Part shown: piece by piece, positions 17,670-26,954 of the stretch
Position numbering within the stretch: the stretch's first letter is position 1
Layout: each line of letters opens with the position of its first letter
Source: Frischella perrara
GTDB lineage: Bacteria; Pseudomonadota; Gammaproteobacteria; Enterobacterales; Orbaceae
Reading direction: 5' to 3'
Assembly (NCBI RefSeq): GCF_000807275.1
Contig: NZ_CP009056.1
Coordinates: 1,055,192-1,119,191, forward strand
DNA: 64,000 nucleotides
The notes under the pieces: model-generated
Seen by the model: the letters and a program-made list of their open reading frames with translations, nothing else
Database searches by the model: none
Told to the model about the DNA's origin: nothing
Program-made: the position numbers and the translations under genes

Positions 17670-18549
17670 CTAATTCCTTTTGTTTTTCCTGTTTAGCATC
17701 ATCAATTAGTTTGAACATTGTAACACTTGGGGGAAATATTGCATTTGTTTCTATAGATTGAAATGATATTACCCGATCTGCAATTAAATCAATGGTATAT
17801 TCAACTCCATCTTCAAATACAACTGCTTTAGATGTCGTTGCCCCTGCTCCAGCAAAATAAACTAAGCTAGTTTTAATACGACTTAATAAAGTACTAGCAC
17901 TATCCTCCAATCTTGAGTTAATTCCTATTTCAAAATGAAGCGAGTCACCATTAATACCATTCATTAATGCTAATGCTTGTCGACTGAAATCATCATCAGG
18001 ATAAAAATCTGCGGACTTAGGTCTTGCAATTGAAACAACAACCTTTTTCATGGTCAATTTATTTTTCATTAAGCGTTGAGCTGCATTAGCTTGAATGATC
18101 ATAGATAAATAAACATTTACCTTTGATATTTTCTTTAAAATGTTGGCAAATTGTTTTGGTGAAGATGCATGAGGATTATTATGCCATGCAAGTAAATTAT
18201 TTTTTGGATAATAAACAAAAAAGTTTTTTTCAACAATGCCTTCATCAGGCTCAAGAATTATCGGTTGAGAATCTCGACCTGCCGCACCTTTTTCAGGGAT
18301 ATCTCTATTTCTAAATTTACGGAAAACCCCTGTAAAAGAGCCTCTATATTTTCCAGTGGTTCTTTTTTTTAACTCCCAAATATCTCGGGTAAAGCTTCTT
18401 TCAATTTTAGTTGAATCAATTTTATTATCAATAATTGAATTAAAAATATCTGATATAGATGTAATTTCGTCTGTTGGACTGACAGTTAATTGAAAAAACT
18501 CAATTTTATATTCTTTTTGTTCTACTGCTTTTCCTCGTATCGACGACAT
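17632..18549 (-). CDS. Uncharacterised ~305-residue cytoplasmic protein (possibly DUF6731-like)
   Basis: No signal peptide or membrane helix. Visible features are a YKIEFFQLTV start, a region rich in R/K (LKKRTTGKYRGSF), and VEKNFFVYYPKNNLLAWHNN near residue 110. KKVVVSIARPKSADFYPDDD follows near 170, and the C-terminal helix is highly charged (DDAKQEKQKELDDYFG). These segments remind me of DUF6731 proteins found in phages and islands, from memory and without a search. AGGA precedes the start. It forms an operon with the overlapping membrane protein gene. The surrounding decayed genes suggest a mobile or accessory segment. Function unknown. Confidence 0.6.
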   Translation of the reverse strand: MSSIRGKAVEQKEYKIEFFQLTVSPTDEITSISDIFNSIIDNKIDSTKIERSFTRDIWELKKRTTGKYRGSFTGVFRKFRNRDIPEKGAAGRDSQPIILEPDEGIVEKNFFVYYPKNNLLAWHNNPHASSPKQFANILKKISKVNVYLSMIIQANAAQRLMKNKLTMKKVVVSIARPKSADFYPDDDFSRQALALMNGINGDSLHFEIGINSRLEDSASTLLSRIKTSLVYFAGAGATTSKAVVFEDGVEYTIDLIADRVISFQSIETNAIFPPSVTMFKLIDDAKQEKQKELDDYFGTLENTLT

Positions 18550-19111
18550 ACTTAATTCCTATTCACTCGGTTAATCTAATATAAAGGAAATTATACCCAA
18601 AACAACTTTTACACTAAACCATTTATTTTCATATATTGTAAATTTGTTACAAAATCTTAATCATGTAAATTTTTTTCATACTTAACTGAAAACAAAATAT
18701 TTGAAGCGGTGAGGTGTAATATATAACTTGCCAAGCCTTTAGAAATGTTCATAATATCCGAACCTTGAACGTGGGTTGCATCTTTGTTCGTTAATATTGC
18801 TGTTGAGTCTAAAACTCACGTAATTCAGTAAAAAGATTTTGCATATAGAGAGGATGTAGACTTGGTAACAGCCGGTGTATATTGTTTATATCGATAAAAT
18901 TCATGAACCTTTAAAAACACCTAATACACAGACTATTAGAGTATTGCTTGTTCCATAAAAAAACTAAAATCGGTTTTAATATTTTTTATGATTTATTGAA
19001 TTTAAAACAAAAGTCAATTATTGACGTTATGATCAATGTTTGAGTTTAGATGCGAAGTTTTAAAATATCTAGCATTACATTTAAAGATAGGGCTAGTTAG
19101 CCCTTTACATT
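18550..19111. other. Gap holding a possible gene remnant
   Basis: On the minus strand 18658-18813 an open stretch reads DSTAILTNKDATHVQGSDIM and then NISKGLASYILHLTASNILF with a stop at 18658. It looks like the tail of a lost gene, with DNIHRLLPSLHPLYMQ-like pieces further upstream in another frame. The rest (18820-19100) shows nothing recognisable. Confidence 0.35.
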
Positions 19112-19504
19112 TTATTCAATTATGCCATCAACATAAAACCAGTGATCACCTTGTTTAATGAATCGGCTTATTTCATGCATTTTTTGTGCTTTACCGCTCG
19201 TATTTCGAAAACGTGCTGTAAATTCAACAAACGCTTCATTCTGTTCTTGGCTATCCCAACTTTTATGAATGGTTAGATCTATCCATTTAGCTTCACTAAT
19301 CTCTTCTGCTAATTTTCGCGGTAATGTTTTAGGATGCCACGTTTTTATTAGATATTCTACGTTGCGTAATGCGTAAGCACTATAACGAGAGCGCATTAGT
19401 TTTTCAGCAGTGGGTGCATTTTTTTGCCATAAATGATAAGGCTGACAGCATTCTGTATATTTTTGTTGTGAACAACATGGGCACAAATCAATATTTTTTT
19501 TCAT
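19112..19504 (-). CDS. ychJ: YchJ-family protein with N-terminal SEC-C type zinc motif
   Basis: 130 residues, somewhat shorter than E. coli YchJ (~150) because only the N-terminal metal motif is kept. The N-terminus CPCCSQQKYTECCQPYH is the SEC-C-like zinc ligand set. It is followed by AEKLMRSRYSAYALRNVEYL and TWHPKT, typical of the YchJ/UPF0225 family (NTF2-like fold). The biochemical role is not established. It lies 16 nt downstream of lysO on the same strand, suggesting co-transcription. A frame of the same family would normally end in a second C-terminal zinc motif, which is absent here. Confidence 0.85.
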   Translation of the reverse strand: MKKNIDLCPCCSQQKYTECCQPYHLWQKNAPTAEKLMRSRYSAYALRNVEYLIKTWHPKTLPRKLAEEISEAKWIDLTIHKSWDSQEQNEAFVEFTARFRNTSGKAQKMHEISRFIKQGDHWFYVDGIIE

Positions 19505-19520
19505 AACAGTTTAAAAAATC

Positions 19521-20426
19521 CTAGAAATAATAGTTAAGCATAGTCATTAGCACAGGCATAATCAGAGTAAATAAAAATCCTTGCACAATTGCAGGTGGTA
19601 CCATCATAATTCCGCCACTTTTTTGCAGTATTGGTAAAGTAAAATCCATTGAAGTCGCGCCACAGACACCCAATGCTGTTAGTTTAAAGCGTTTAATTAG
19701 ACTTGGGATTAATATAATGGCACATAATTCACGTAAAATATCATTCAAGAAGGTAATACTTCCAATTACAGCCCCCTTAGCATCGGTCATTAAGATACCC
19801 GATAAAGAATACCAACCAAACCCTGATGACATCGCTAATGCAGTGTTAGTAGGTAATTCCAAAATATAAGAAGCAAGCCATCCTCCGAGTAGCGTGGTTA
19901 CTGTGACAATAATCGTAGTTGTTATTCCCACTTTATTGACAATAATTTGTTTAATACTAATATTATTACTTCGTAGTTGAATTCCTACTAACAATAATAA
20001 TATGACTAAAATGATTTCACTGAAGAGTTGATTATATTGCCATATTGGTAATGATAATCGTCCGGCTATGAACCCTAAAATTAGTGCTAAAAACACCCTT
20101 AAAGATTCTAGAATCATTTTAAAGCGTGACGGTAGGGGCTCATTATTGGCTTGGTTGCGCCACGGAAAGAAATAGTCCAGAACCATAAGAAAAATAAGGT
20201 TAAACCCGAAGCTACAAGCAAATAAAATGCCAGTTGATAAAAATATATTTTGTAAATTGTTTATTAGGTCTTCTAATTGTGCTAGTTCGCTCCCCATTAG
20301 GAATAAAATCAGATATACCATAATGCTTAAACATTGATTAATTTTATTCATTAAACGTGTATTATTAACTTTTAATAAATAACCAATGAAAAGCGGAGTT
20401 ATCCCAATTAAAATACCAAACCACAT
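19521..20426 (-). CDS. lysO: Lysine exporter LysO (YbjE)
   Basis: 301 residues with about eight to ten membrane helices. The family signatures include LILFLMGSELAQLEDL near residue 38 and SGFGWYSLSGILMTDAKGA near 200. Also present are GSITFLNDILRELCAIILIP and GATSMDFTLPILQKSGG in the C-terminal half; the acidic residues in these loops are important for export in E. coli LysO. It exports L-lysine and the toxic analogue thialysine across the inner membrane. No lysine riboswitch was recognised upstream. The gene appears to lead a transcript that includes ychJ. Confidence 0.93.
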   Translation of the reverse strand: MWFGILIGITPLFIGYLLKVNNTRLMNKINQCLSIMVYLILFLMGSELAQLEDLINNLQNIFLSTGILFACSFGFNLIFLMVLDYFFPWRNQANNEPLPSRFKMILESLRVFLALILGFIAGRLSLPIWQYNQLFSEIILVILLLLVGIQLRSNNISIKQIIVNKVGITTTIIVTVTTLLGGWLASYILELPTNTALAMSSGFGWYSLSGILMTDAKGAVIGSITFLNDILRELCAIILIPSLIKRFKLTALGVCGATSMDFTLPILQKSGGIMMVPPAIVQGFLFTLIMPVLMTMLNYYF

Positions 20427-20511
20427 ACTATAATCCTTCTATCAACCAAACTTTTTAGGTTTCTAAATATTTTATATATTTAGATTAACAATAATGCTAC
20501 CAATCTATCAC

Positions 20512-21453
20512 CTAATTCAAACAGGATAATTGCTTTAAAATAGATAGATTTAACTCATCAAGTAAACTATAGCGACTACGATACATGGAACGTTTTTTGC
20601 TCGCAACTTCTTCTATGTTTTTTCTAGATATTTTCGCAGGTAAAATAAATAATCCTTGCTGGTTTGGTTGTCCATCAATTGTCTGCCAAAATTCGTCGTA
20701 GTCAGCATGGACACGATTGAAACGTTTTTTATAACGCCAGTTATTGTAAACATGAGATTTTTTGCCAACAGCTAAAATTTGCTCAAGATTAAAAAATTCA
20801 GCAATTGATAAAGCTGCATCTATAATTAGTCGTTTAGGAAAAATTCCATAACAATTTTTAGTGGCTTGTTGGATTGCGATCTTGGCATCATCACGATCAG
20901 GACCTTGTAAACCAGAAATAAAAAGCGTTGACTTTTGTTCATATTGTATAATAGTGAATGTCAAAGTTGCTAAATCGACATTATTTTCATCAAAAATAAA
21001 TATAGTAAGTTCACCTTCTCGAGCATATTTATTTTTGGCTTGGATCATAACTCGAATGTTATGTTCATTTTTTACGGTTAAATCAGCTAATAAGTAAGGT
21101 TTATTATTATAAAATGCTTGTGTAAAAGTATCTTTCAATGAAGAAAGAAAATCATAATGGTAAACTAATGCATGATAGCGTGAGACTTGATTCATACATG
21201 AAGTTAAATAAGGGCGAAGTAGCTTACAAGGTAAATTAGATTGCCGAAATAAAAAATAACCCATTAAGCGGTAATTTGCGAGATGTTTTAGCCAACGGAA
21301 TGTGATTGGACTAGCAAACACGGCACGTAAGGCAAATTTGAGGCGAAATACCTTACTCTCCCAAAGTGAGTTTGGTTTAAGTTTACCTTCAAATAACCAT
21401 TTAAATAATAGCATCGCATTTTTGGGGGCAATAATTTTACGTATATCGTTCAT
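20512..21453 (-). CDS. VirK/YbjX family protein (DUF535)
   Basis: 313 residues, typical of DUF535. Recognisable stretches are LRPYLTSCMNQVSRYHALVYHYDFL near residue 78, FISGLQGPDRDDAKIAIQQATKN near 182, a long basic region with KRLIIDAALSIAEF, and VYNNWRYKKRFNRVHADYDEFW near 235. Relatives include Shigella VirK and Salmonella/E. coli YbjX, linked to envelope properties and virulence, but the biochemical activity is not known. In E. coli ybjX lies near macAB and clpS, and here it is divergent from clpS, so the neighbourhood is partly conserved. Confidence 0.88.
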   Translation of the reverse strand: MNDIRKIIAPKNAMLLFKWLFEGKLKPNSLWESKVFRLKFALRAVFASPITFRWLKHLANYRLMGYFLFRQSNLPCKLLRPYLTSCMNQVSRYHALVYHYDFLSSLKDTFTQAFYNNKPYLLADLTVKNEHNIRVMIQAKNKYAREGELTIFIFDENNVDLATLTFTIIQYEQKSTLFISGLQGPDRDDAKIAIQQATKNCYGIFPKRLIIDAALSIAEFFNLEQILAVGKKSHVYNNWRYKKRFNRVHADYDEFWQTIDGQPNQQGLFILPAKISRKNIEEVASKKRSMYRSRYSLLDELNLSILKQLSCLN

Positions 21454-21622
21454 AGGCTCGTTTTAAAAAAATTTATGTTTGATTTAAGGTTTAATACCCT
21501 TAAAAGTTGGGAATTTGCGTGATTTAGTAAAGTGACAATAGCATTTTGACGTAATTTATATATTAATCAATATTAAAAATCAGTATTATACTTGATAAAC
21601 TAGAATAAGTTGAGTGTTAAAT

Positions 21623-21931
21623 ATGAGTATACAACCAAGTATTCATGGTCTAAGCATAAAAAGTGTTGCGCCTCCTTATAAGTATTGCGTTATTTTGCAT
21701 AATGATGACTATACAACAATGGATTTTGTCGTTGAGGTGTTAATGCGTTTCTTTAGTTTTGATTATGATGAAGCAAATCAAGTTATGCTTTCTATACATC
21801 AAAAGGGGAAGGCGATATGTGGGATTTATACCGCTGAAATAGCGGAAACAAAAGTATTTCAAGTTAGTCAATATGCACGCCAACATAAGTTTCCATTAAA
21901 ATGTACTATGGAGCCAATACCACATGATTAA
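21623..21931 (+). CDS. clpS: ATP-dependent Clp protease adaptor ClpS
   Basis: I take the ATG at 21623 (102 residues); a GTG three codons upstream is in frame but poorly placed. It contains the ClpS core: YCVILHNDDYTTMDFVVEVL with the NDD that recognises N-degron residues, and the family-specific KGKAICGIYTAEIAETKVFQV. ClpS binds the ClpA N-domain and delivers substrates bearing destabilising N-terminal residues to ClpAP. It overlaps clpA by 8 nt, as in a coupled operon. Confidence 0.95.
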   Translation: MSIQPSIHGLSIKSVAPPYKYCVILHNDDYTTMDFVVEVLMRFFSFDYDEANQVMLSIHQKGKAICGIYTAEIAETKVFQVSQYARQHKFPLKCTMEPIPHD

Positions 21932-24158
21932 TAAACGAGTACAATCGATAATTAATGATGCATTTAATGAGGCGCAATCTTTAGGCTATGAGTATCTTAC
22001 TGTTGAACAATTACTACTTTCTTTAATCAAAGAAAAATCGATAATTAAAATTTTCAAAGATCTGAATATTGATCTTGCAGAATTAACAGATGAAATTGCT
22101 CATTATATTGAAGAGAATGCTACTTATTTAGCTGACAGTTATCAAGAACAACAAACTGAACCAACGTTAGCTTTTCATCGCGTTCTTGAGCGAGCTGTTG
22201 TTAATGTTAAGTCTTCGGGAAAAAATGAAGTAAATTGTAGCGATATTTTAGTATCGATCTTAGAAGAAGAGGATTCTCATATCGTATATTTACTTAGTTG
22301 TATGGGATTAGATTGGTTAACGTTGACGCAATATTTATCTGGTTCAGATCAAATGCCATCTGCTAATCAAGATCCAAGTCAGGATCCTCTTAATCTTTAT
22401 ACAACTAATCTCAATAACTTAGCTAAAACAAGTAAATTAGATCCGCTTATAGGTCGAGAAGATGATATTAAACGAATGATGCAAGTATTATGTCGTCGCC
22501 GGAAAAATAATCCTATTTTAGTGGGTGAAGCGGGCGTTGGTAAAACAGCGTTAGCTGAAGGTTTAGCTTGGTTAATTGAACAAAAGAAAGTACCTAAAGT
22601 CTTTGAAGATACCACAATTTACGCACTCGATATTTCGTCATTGATTGCCGGCGCCACATATCGAGGTGATTTTGAAAAACGTTTTAATCAATTGGTGCAA
22701 GCCTTAGAAATGCAATCGCATAGTATTTTATTTATCGATGAGATTCATATGATTATCGGTGCTGGCGCTACGGGTGAAAGTAAACTTGATACGGCTAATC
22801 TTTTTAAACCATTGCTTTCATCAGGTAAAATTCGCGTATTGGGATCAACAACCTATCAAGAATACAATCGAATTTTTGAAAAAGATCATGCTTTAGTCCG
22901 ACGTTTTCAAAAGCTAGATATTTTAGAACCTTCTTTATCCGAAACGGTTAAAATTCTGACAGGTTTAAAATCTCATTACGAGCAATTTCACCAAGTTCAG
23001 TACACCGATAAGGCAATTACAAGTGCGGTGGAATTATCCGTAAAATATCTTCCGGAACGTTTTTTACCCGATAAGGCAATTGATTTGATCGACGAAGCTG
23101 GGGCACAAAATCGTTTACTTTCTGCTAAAAAACGTCAAAAAGTGATTGATGTTATAGATATTGAAAAAATAATCGCAAAAATCGCACGTGTGCCTGAAAA
23201 AACAGTATCAATATCTGATAAAACTAAATTACAAAATTTATGTAATGATTTGAAATTGCGTATATTTGGTCAGGATAATGCGATTGAAGTGTTATGTGAT
23301 GCCATTTTACTTAATCGTGCTGGCTTAGGCATGGAAAATAAGCCCGTTGGTAGTTTTTTATTTGCAGGTCCTACAGGAGTCGGAAAAACCGAAGTAACAG
23401 TACAACTAGCAAAATTACTAGGTGTTGACTTATTGCGGTTTGATATGTCGGAATATCGCGAATCTCATACCATTAGTCGCCTTATTGGCTCACCGCCAGG
23501 TTATGTTGGATTCGAGCAGGGAGGGTTACTCATTGATCAAGTCCTTAAGCACCCATATGCAGTATTATTATTAGATGAGATTGAAAAAGCACATCAAGAT
23601 ATCTATAACTTGTTATTGCAAATAATGGATAATGGCACGTTGACCGATAGTAACGGACGTAAAGCTGATTTTCGTAATATCATAATTGTTATGACAACTA
23701 ATGCAGGTGTTCGCGAATCAATTAAAACGCCAATAGGATTTTTGCAGCAAGATAATTGCTATAATGCTATGTCTGAAATTAATCGTGAATTTAGTCCGGA
23801 ATTTCGTAACCGATTGGATAACATTATTTGGTTTAACTATTTAAGTAAGCCGATAATGTTGCAAATTGTTTCAAAATCAATTAGAGAATTGCAGCAGCAA
23901 CTTAAAGGTCGTCAAATAACGCTAACTATCACCAAAGATGCTAGTGCCTATTTAGCACGGTGTGGCTACGATAAAGCTATGGGGGCGAGACCAATGGGGC
24001 GTGTTATACAAGAGAAAATTAAAAAACCAATTGCTCAACAATTACTTTTTGGTGAATTACAACAGGGCGGTAAAGTTAAAATTAGTCTTAAAGACGAACA
24101 ATTAATCTTAACTTATCAAAGTAAAATCAATGATAACAAAAAAGAACAAATCTCATAA
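21924..24158 (+). CDS. clpA: ATP-dependent Clp protease ATP-binding subunit ClpA
   Basis: 744 residues, close to E. coli ClpA (758). The N-terminal Clp-repeat domain spans ~1-145. The first AAA+ domain has Walker A GEAGVGKT at 201 and IDEIHMIIGAG. The second AAA+ domain has Walker A GPTGVGKT at 482, followed by SEYRESHTISRLIGSPPGYVG. The IGF tripeptide after NAGVRESIKTP is the loop that docks on ClpP. It unfolds and translocates substrates into ClpP in the cytoplasm. clpP is not in the window. Overlaps clpS by 8 nt and is followed 15 nt later by roxA, a likely operon. Confidence 0.96.
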   Translation: MINKRVQSIINDAFNEAQSLGYEYLTVEQLLLSLIKEKSIIKIFKDLNIDLAELTDEIAHYIEENATYLADSYQEQQTEPTLAFHRVLERAVVNVKSSGKNEVNCSDILVSILEEEDSHIVYLLSCMGLDWLTLTQYLSGSDQMPSANQDPSQDPLNLYTTNLNNLAKTSKLDPLIGREDDIKRMMQVLCRRRKNNPILVGEAGVGKTALAEGLAWLIEQKKVPKVFEDTTIYALDISSLIAGATYRGDFEKRFNQLVQALEMQSHSILFIDEIHMIIGAGATGESKLDTANLFKPLLSSGKIRVLGSTTYQEYNRIFEKDHALVRRFQKLDILEPSLSETVKILTGLKSHYEQFHQVQYTDKAITSAVELSVKYLPERFLPDKAIDLIDEAGAQNRLLSAKKRQKVIDVIDIEKIIAKIARVPEKTVSISDKTKLQNLCNDLKLRIFGQDNAIEVLCDAILLNRAGLGMENKPVGSFLFAGPTGVGKTEVTVQLAKLLGVDLLRFDMSEYRESHTISRLIGSPPGYVGFEQGGLLIDQVLKHPYAVLLLDEIEKAHQDIYNLLLQIMDNGTLTDSNGRKADFRNIIIVMTTNAGVRESIKTPIGFLQQDNCYNAMSEINREFSPEFRNRLDNIIWFNYLSKPIMLQIVSKSIRELQQQLKGRQITLTITKDASAYLARCGYDKAMGARPMGRVIQEKIKKPIAQQLLFGELQQGGKVKISLKDEQLILTYQSKINDNKKEQIS

Positions 24159-24173
24159 TGTTAAGGATTTGCG

Positions 24174-25280
24174 ATGAAAAATAAATTAATAATAGACTGG
24201 GATGATTTTTTAAAAAATTATTGGCAAAAAAAGCCTGTTGTTTTACGTAAGGCATTTGCTGATTTCCATGATCCAATTACCCCTAATGAATTAGCCGGAT
24301 TAGCACTTGAATCAGAAATTGAGAGCCGAATTGTCACCAATAAGGATGGAAAGTGGGATGCTCAATATGGTCCCTTTGAAAGCTATGACCATTTAGGCGA
24401 AACGAATTGGAGTCTTTTGGTTCAGGCCGTTGACCATTGGCATGAATCTGCTGCAACCTTAATTGAACCTTTCAGAGTACTTCCACATTGGCAATTTGAG
24501 GATTTAATGATCTCTTATGCCACGCCTCAAGCAGGGGTTGGGCCACATATCGATAATTATGATGTATTTATTACTCAAGGTATGGGAAAAAGGCGTTGGT
24601 TAGTTGGTGATAGAAACCCTGAATATCGTCAATATAGTGCACACCCCGCATTGTTACATGTTGAAGAATATTCGCCGATAATTGATGTCGAACTTAATCC
24701 GGGTGATATTTTATATTTACCTATTGGTTATCCCCATAACGGTATTAGTCTAACTGAATCATTAAGTTATTCAATTGGTTTTAGAACACCAACTTCACAA
24801 GATATGTTAAGTCATTTTACTGATTATGTATTGGATAATGTTCCTAATGGGATCTTTTATCAAGATCCTAATTTACAATTATCAACGACGCCCTACCAAA
24901 TACATGATAATGAAATAGAAAAGCTCAAAACACAACTATGTCAACTAATAACAGATCCTAATTTATTTAATGACTGGTTTGGAAAATATATAACTCAACC
25001 CATGCACGAACTAAATATCATACCACTTGACTCTCCTTATACATTACAAGAGCTACAGAAAGATATCGCTTGTGGAGTTCAATTGTATCGAGTGCCGAGT
25101 GTTCGCATATTTAAATTAGGGAAAAAAGGGTTTATACACGGGCGGGTTATTCCACTTGAAGAATCTTATATTGATTTATTATGTCAAAAAGAAGTGCTAA
25201 CAACAGATGATCTTCAGGATATTAAATTATTAAGTGGGCTGCTTGATTTGGTTAATGAAGGTTTTTGGTATGTGGAATAG
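24174..25280 (+). CDS. roxA: 50S ribosomal protein L16 3-hydroxylase RoxA (YcfD)
   Basis: 368 residues, comparable to E. coli YcfD (373). It is a JmjC/cupin 2-oxoglutarate and Fe(II) oxygenase. Metal ligands are His125 and Asp127 in GPHIDNYD and His188 in YPHNG, matching positions in the E. coli enzyme. Other landmarks are FWQKKP-like YWQKKPVVLRKAF near residue 17 and MGKRRWLVGD near 140. It hydroxylates an arginine of ribosomal protein L16. The C-terminal winged-helix-like part is kept. It follows clpA closely with a Shine-Dalgarno AAGGA, so clpS-clpA-roxA may be one transcript. Confidence 0.93.
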   Translation: MKNKLIIDWDDFLKNYWQKKPVVLRKAFADFHDPITPNELAGLALESEIESRIVTNKDGKWDAQYGPFESYDHLGETNWSLLVQAVDHWHESAATLIEPFRVLPHWQFEDLMISYATPQAGVGPHIDNYDVFITQGMGKRRWLVGDRNPEYRQYSAHPALLHVEEYSPIIDVELNPGDILYLPIGYPHNGISLTESLSYSIGFRTPTSQDMLSHFTDYVLDNVPNGIFYQDPNLQLSTTPYQIHDNEIEKLKTQLCQLITDPNLFNDWFGKYITQPMHELNIIPLDSPYTLQELQKDIACGVQLYRVPSVRIFKLGKKGFIHGRVIPLEESYIDLLCQKEVLTTDDLQDIKLLSGLLDLVNEGFWYVE

Positions 25281-25631
25281 TTTTAGTAACAATTATCATT
25301 GTTCAGATTAATATCATAAATTATTGGCACTTATAGTTTTGGTTTTACTTGAACAATGTGCATAATTAATTAAATTAGCAATTTATTTTTACTTGATTTC
25401 GGGTATTATTCTTTATTATATATATCTTTAATAACAAGCAATAATGTAGCTAATTAATTGTTTATATGTATAAATTATTTCATTTAAAACCATAATTACT
25501 AGACTTATGGCTAACTGTTTGTTTTAATAAGATTAATCCTCTTATTGTCCAACAAAAACTGCCTAGGTAAATCGGTAATGTGTATAATAAAGTAAAACGT
25601 TTTTTAGATTAAAGTAATTAAATGCGCTGTC
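25281..25631. other. Intergenic region between roxA and the DUF2868 gene
   Basis: AT-rich and without a gene-like frame or a clear RNA. It presumably contains the promoter for the downstream three-gene unit. No terminator with a strong T-tract was recognised after roxA. Confidence 0.4.
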
Positions 25632-26945
25632 ATGAATCAATATCTTAAATCCTTATGGTTAACAGAAACTGTTCGTTTAATTGAAAAGGATAATGGTCGT
25701 TTTCAAGATGATGAAGCCAATCGACAGGCTAGATCATATAGTGGATCTATCGCTGATCGTATCATTTTTCGTGCCAAAATTCTCAGTTCGCAGCATAGTT
25801 TAATTTCAGCTCAAACAGTTTTGCTCAAAGCTGCCAAATTTTCATTTATCTTTTTGATTCTAATAGCCATATTCAGCGGGGTAGGTATTGGATTAAGTGC
25901 TTTAGCACAAAATCCAATTAATTTATATTGGGCACTGATTTGTTTATTAGGTGTTCACTTTGTGATGTTATTGATTTGGCTATTATCAAGTATAGCCTTA
26001 CCCAATGAGAGTGGTAGTTTTTTTATTTTTATTTGGTCTTGGTTAACGCAAACGATAGCAAATAAAAATACAGTTAGCCAATTATTACCTGCTCTCATCA
26101 GTTTATTTGGTGGGCAAATTCGATGGTTAATCGGAACCATAGTCAATTTTTTGTGGTTTATAATTTTGTTAATTGCCTTACTGGTATTAGTAGCACAATT
26201 ATCCACACAACATTATAGTTTTGCTTGGCAAACGACCCTCCTAAGTAGTGATACCATTGTTGCTATTACCTGTTCGCTCGGTAAAATCCCAAGTTTATTA
26301 GGTTTTACAATACCAGATGTTGATATGATACGTTCAAGTGAACAAGCTATTTCCATTGATGAAGTTCGTTCATCATGGGCTGTTTGGTTATTGGGTGTTT
26401 TTATTGTTTATGGGGTATTGCTACGTTTTGGTTTATTTATTTTATGTTGGTTAAAATGGCATTTAGCTTGTCAACACATTGTACTTAATACGCATCACCC
26501 AGAATATCAAATATTAAAAGCCGAATTAGACGAAAAAGTAAGTAAAATAATTATTGATAAAGAAAACACTCATTTGCCTGTACATAATATCAATGTTAAT
26601 CATGACAATACTAATGGAAAACAAAATTTTTTAGTTGCAATTGATGTCGATACGAACTGGTTAGTTCCAGCTGATGCCCATTTTTTAGGATTTATTAATA
26701 ATAGTATGACTCAAAAGAAAATTTTAGAGTGGTTAACGCAAAATCCGGCAAATAAATTATTAATTGCAATTGATACAGATCGTTCTCCGGACCGAGGAAT
26801 GATCAATTCAATACGTTTATTAGTTAATAAATCACAATTTACCGGTATCTGGTTTATTAATAATGGCCGTCAATTACATAATTGGATCGAAAAGATACAA
26901 GAATTGGCGCTTGATCAAACCAATTTAGCTTGGCTTAGTAATTAG
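25632..26945 (+). CDS. DUF2868 membrane protein
   Basis: 437 residues with five or so hydrophobic segments (about 78-105, 110-130, 160-190, 250-275) and a soluble C-terminal half that ends in a Rossmann-like stretch (NKLLIAIDTDRSPDRGMINS). The N-terminus LTETVRLIEKD and the RARSYSG-like RQARSYSGSIADRIIFRA are typical of DUF2868. The family is repeatedly found just upstream of a DUF3482 GTPase, as here (9-nt gap). The pair probably works together at the inner membrane. Biochemical role unknown. Confidence 0.85.
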   Translation: MNQYLKSLWLTETVRLIEKDNGRFQDDEANRQARSYSGSIADRIIFRAKILSSQHSLISAQTVLLKAAKFSFIFLILIAIFSGVGIGLSALAQNPINLYWALICLLGVHFVMLLIWLLSSIALPNESGSFFIFIWSWLTQTIANKNTVSQLLPALISLFGGQIRWLIGTIVNFLWFIILLIALLVLVAQLSTQHYSFAWQTTLLSSDTIVAITCSLGKIPSLLGFTIPDVDMIRSSEQAISIDEVRSSWAVWLLGVFIVYGVLLRFGLFILCWLKWHLACQHIVLNTHHPEYQILKAELDEKVSKIIIDKENTHLPVHNINVNHDNTNGKQNFLVAIDVDTNWLVPADAHFLGFINNSMTQKKILEWLTQNPANKLLIAIDTDRSPDRGMINSIRLLVNKSQFTGIWFINNGRQLHNWIEKIQELALDQTNLAWLSN

Positions 26946-26954
26946 GTAATAAAT

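Noticed and set aside
17179..17673. Plus-strand open frame of 164 codons
   Set aside because: It is the antisense of the membrane protein gene at 17238-17669, whose hydrophobic pattern and overlap with the upstream gene are gene-like; the plus-strand frame lacks protein features.
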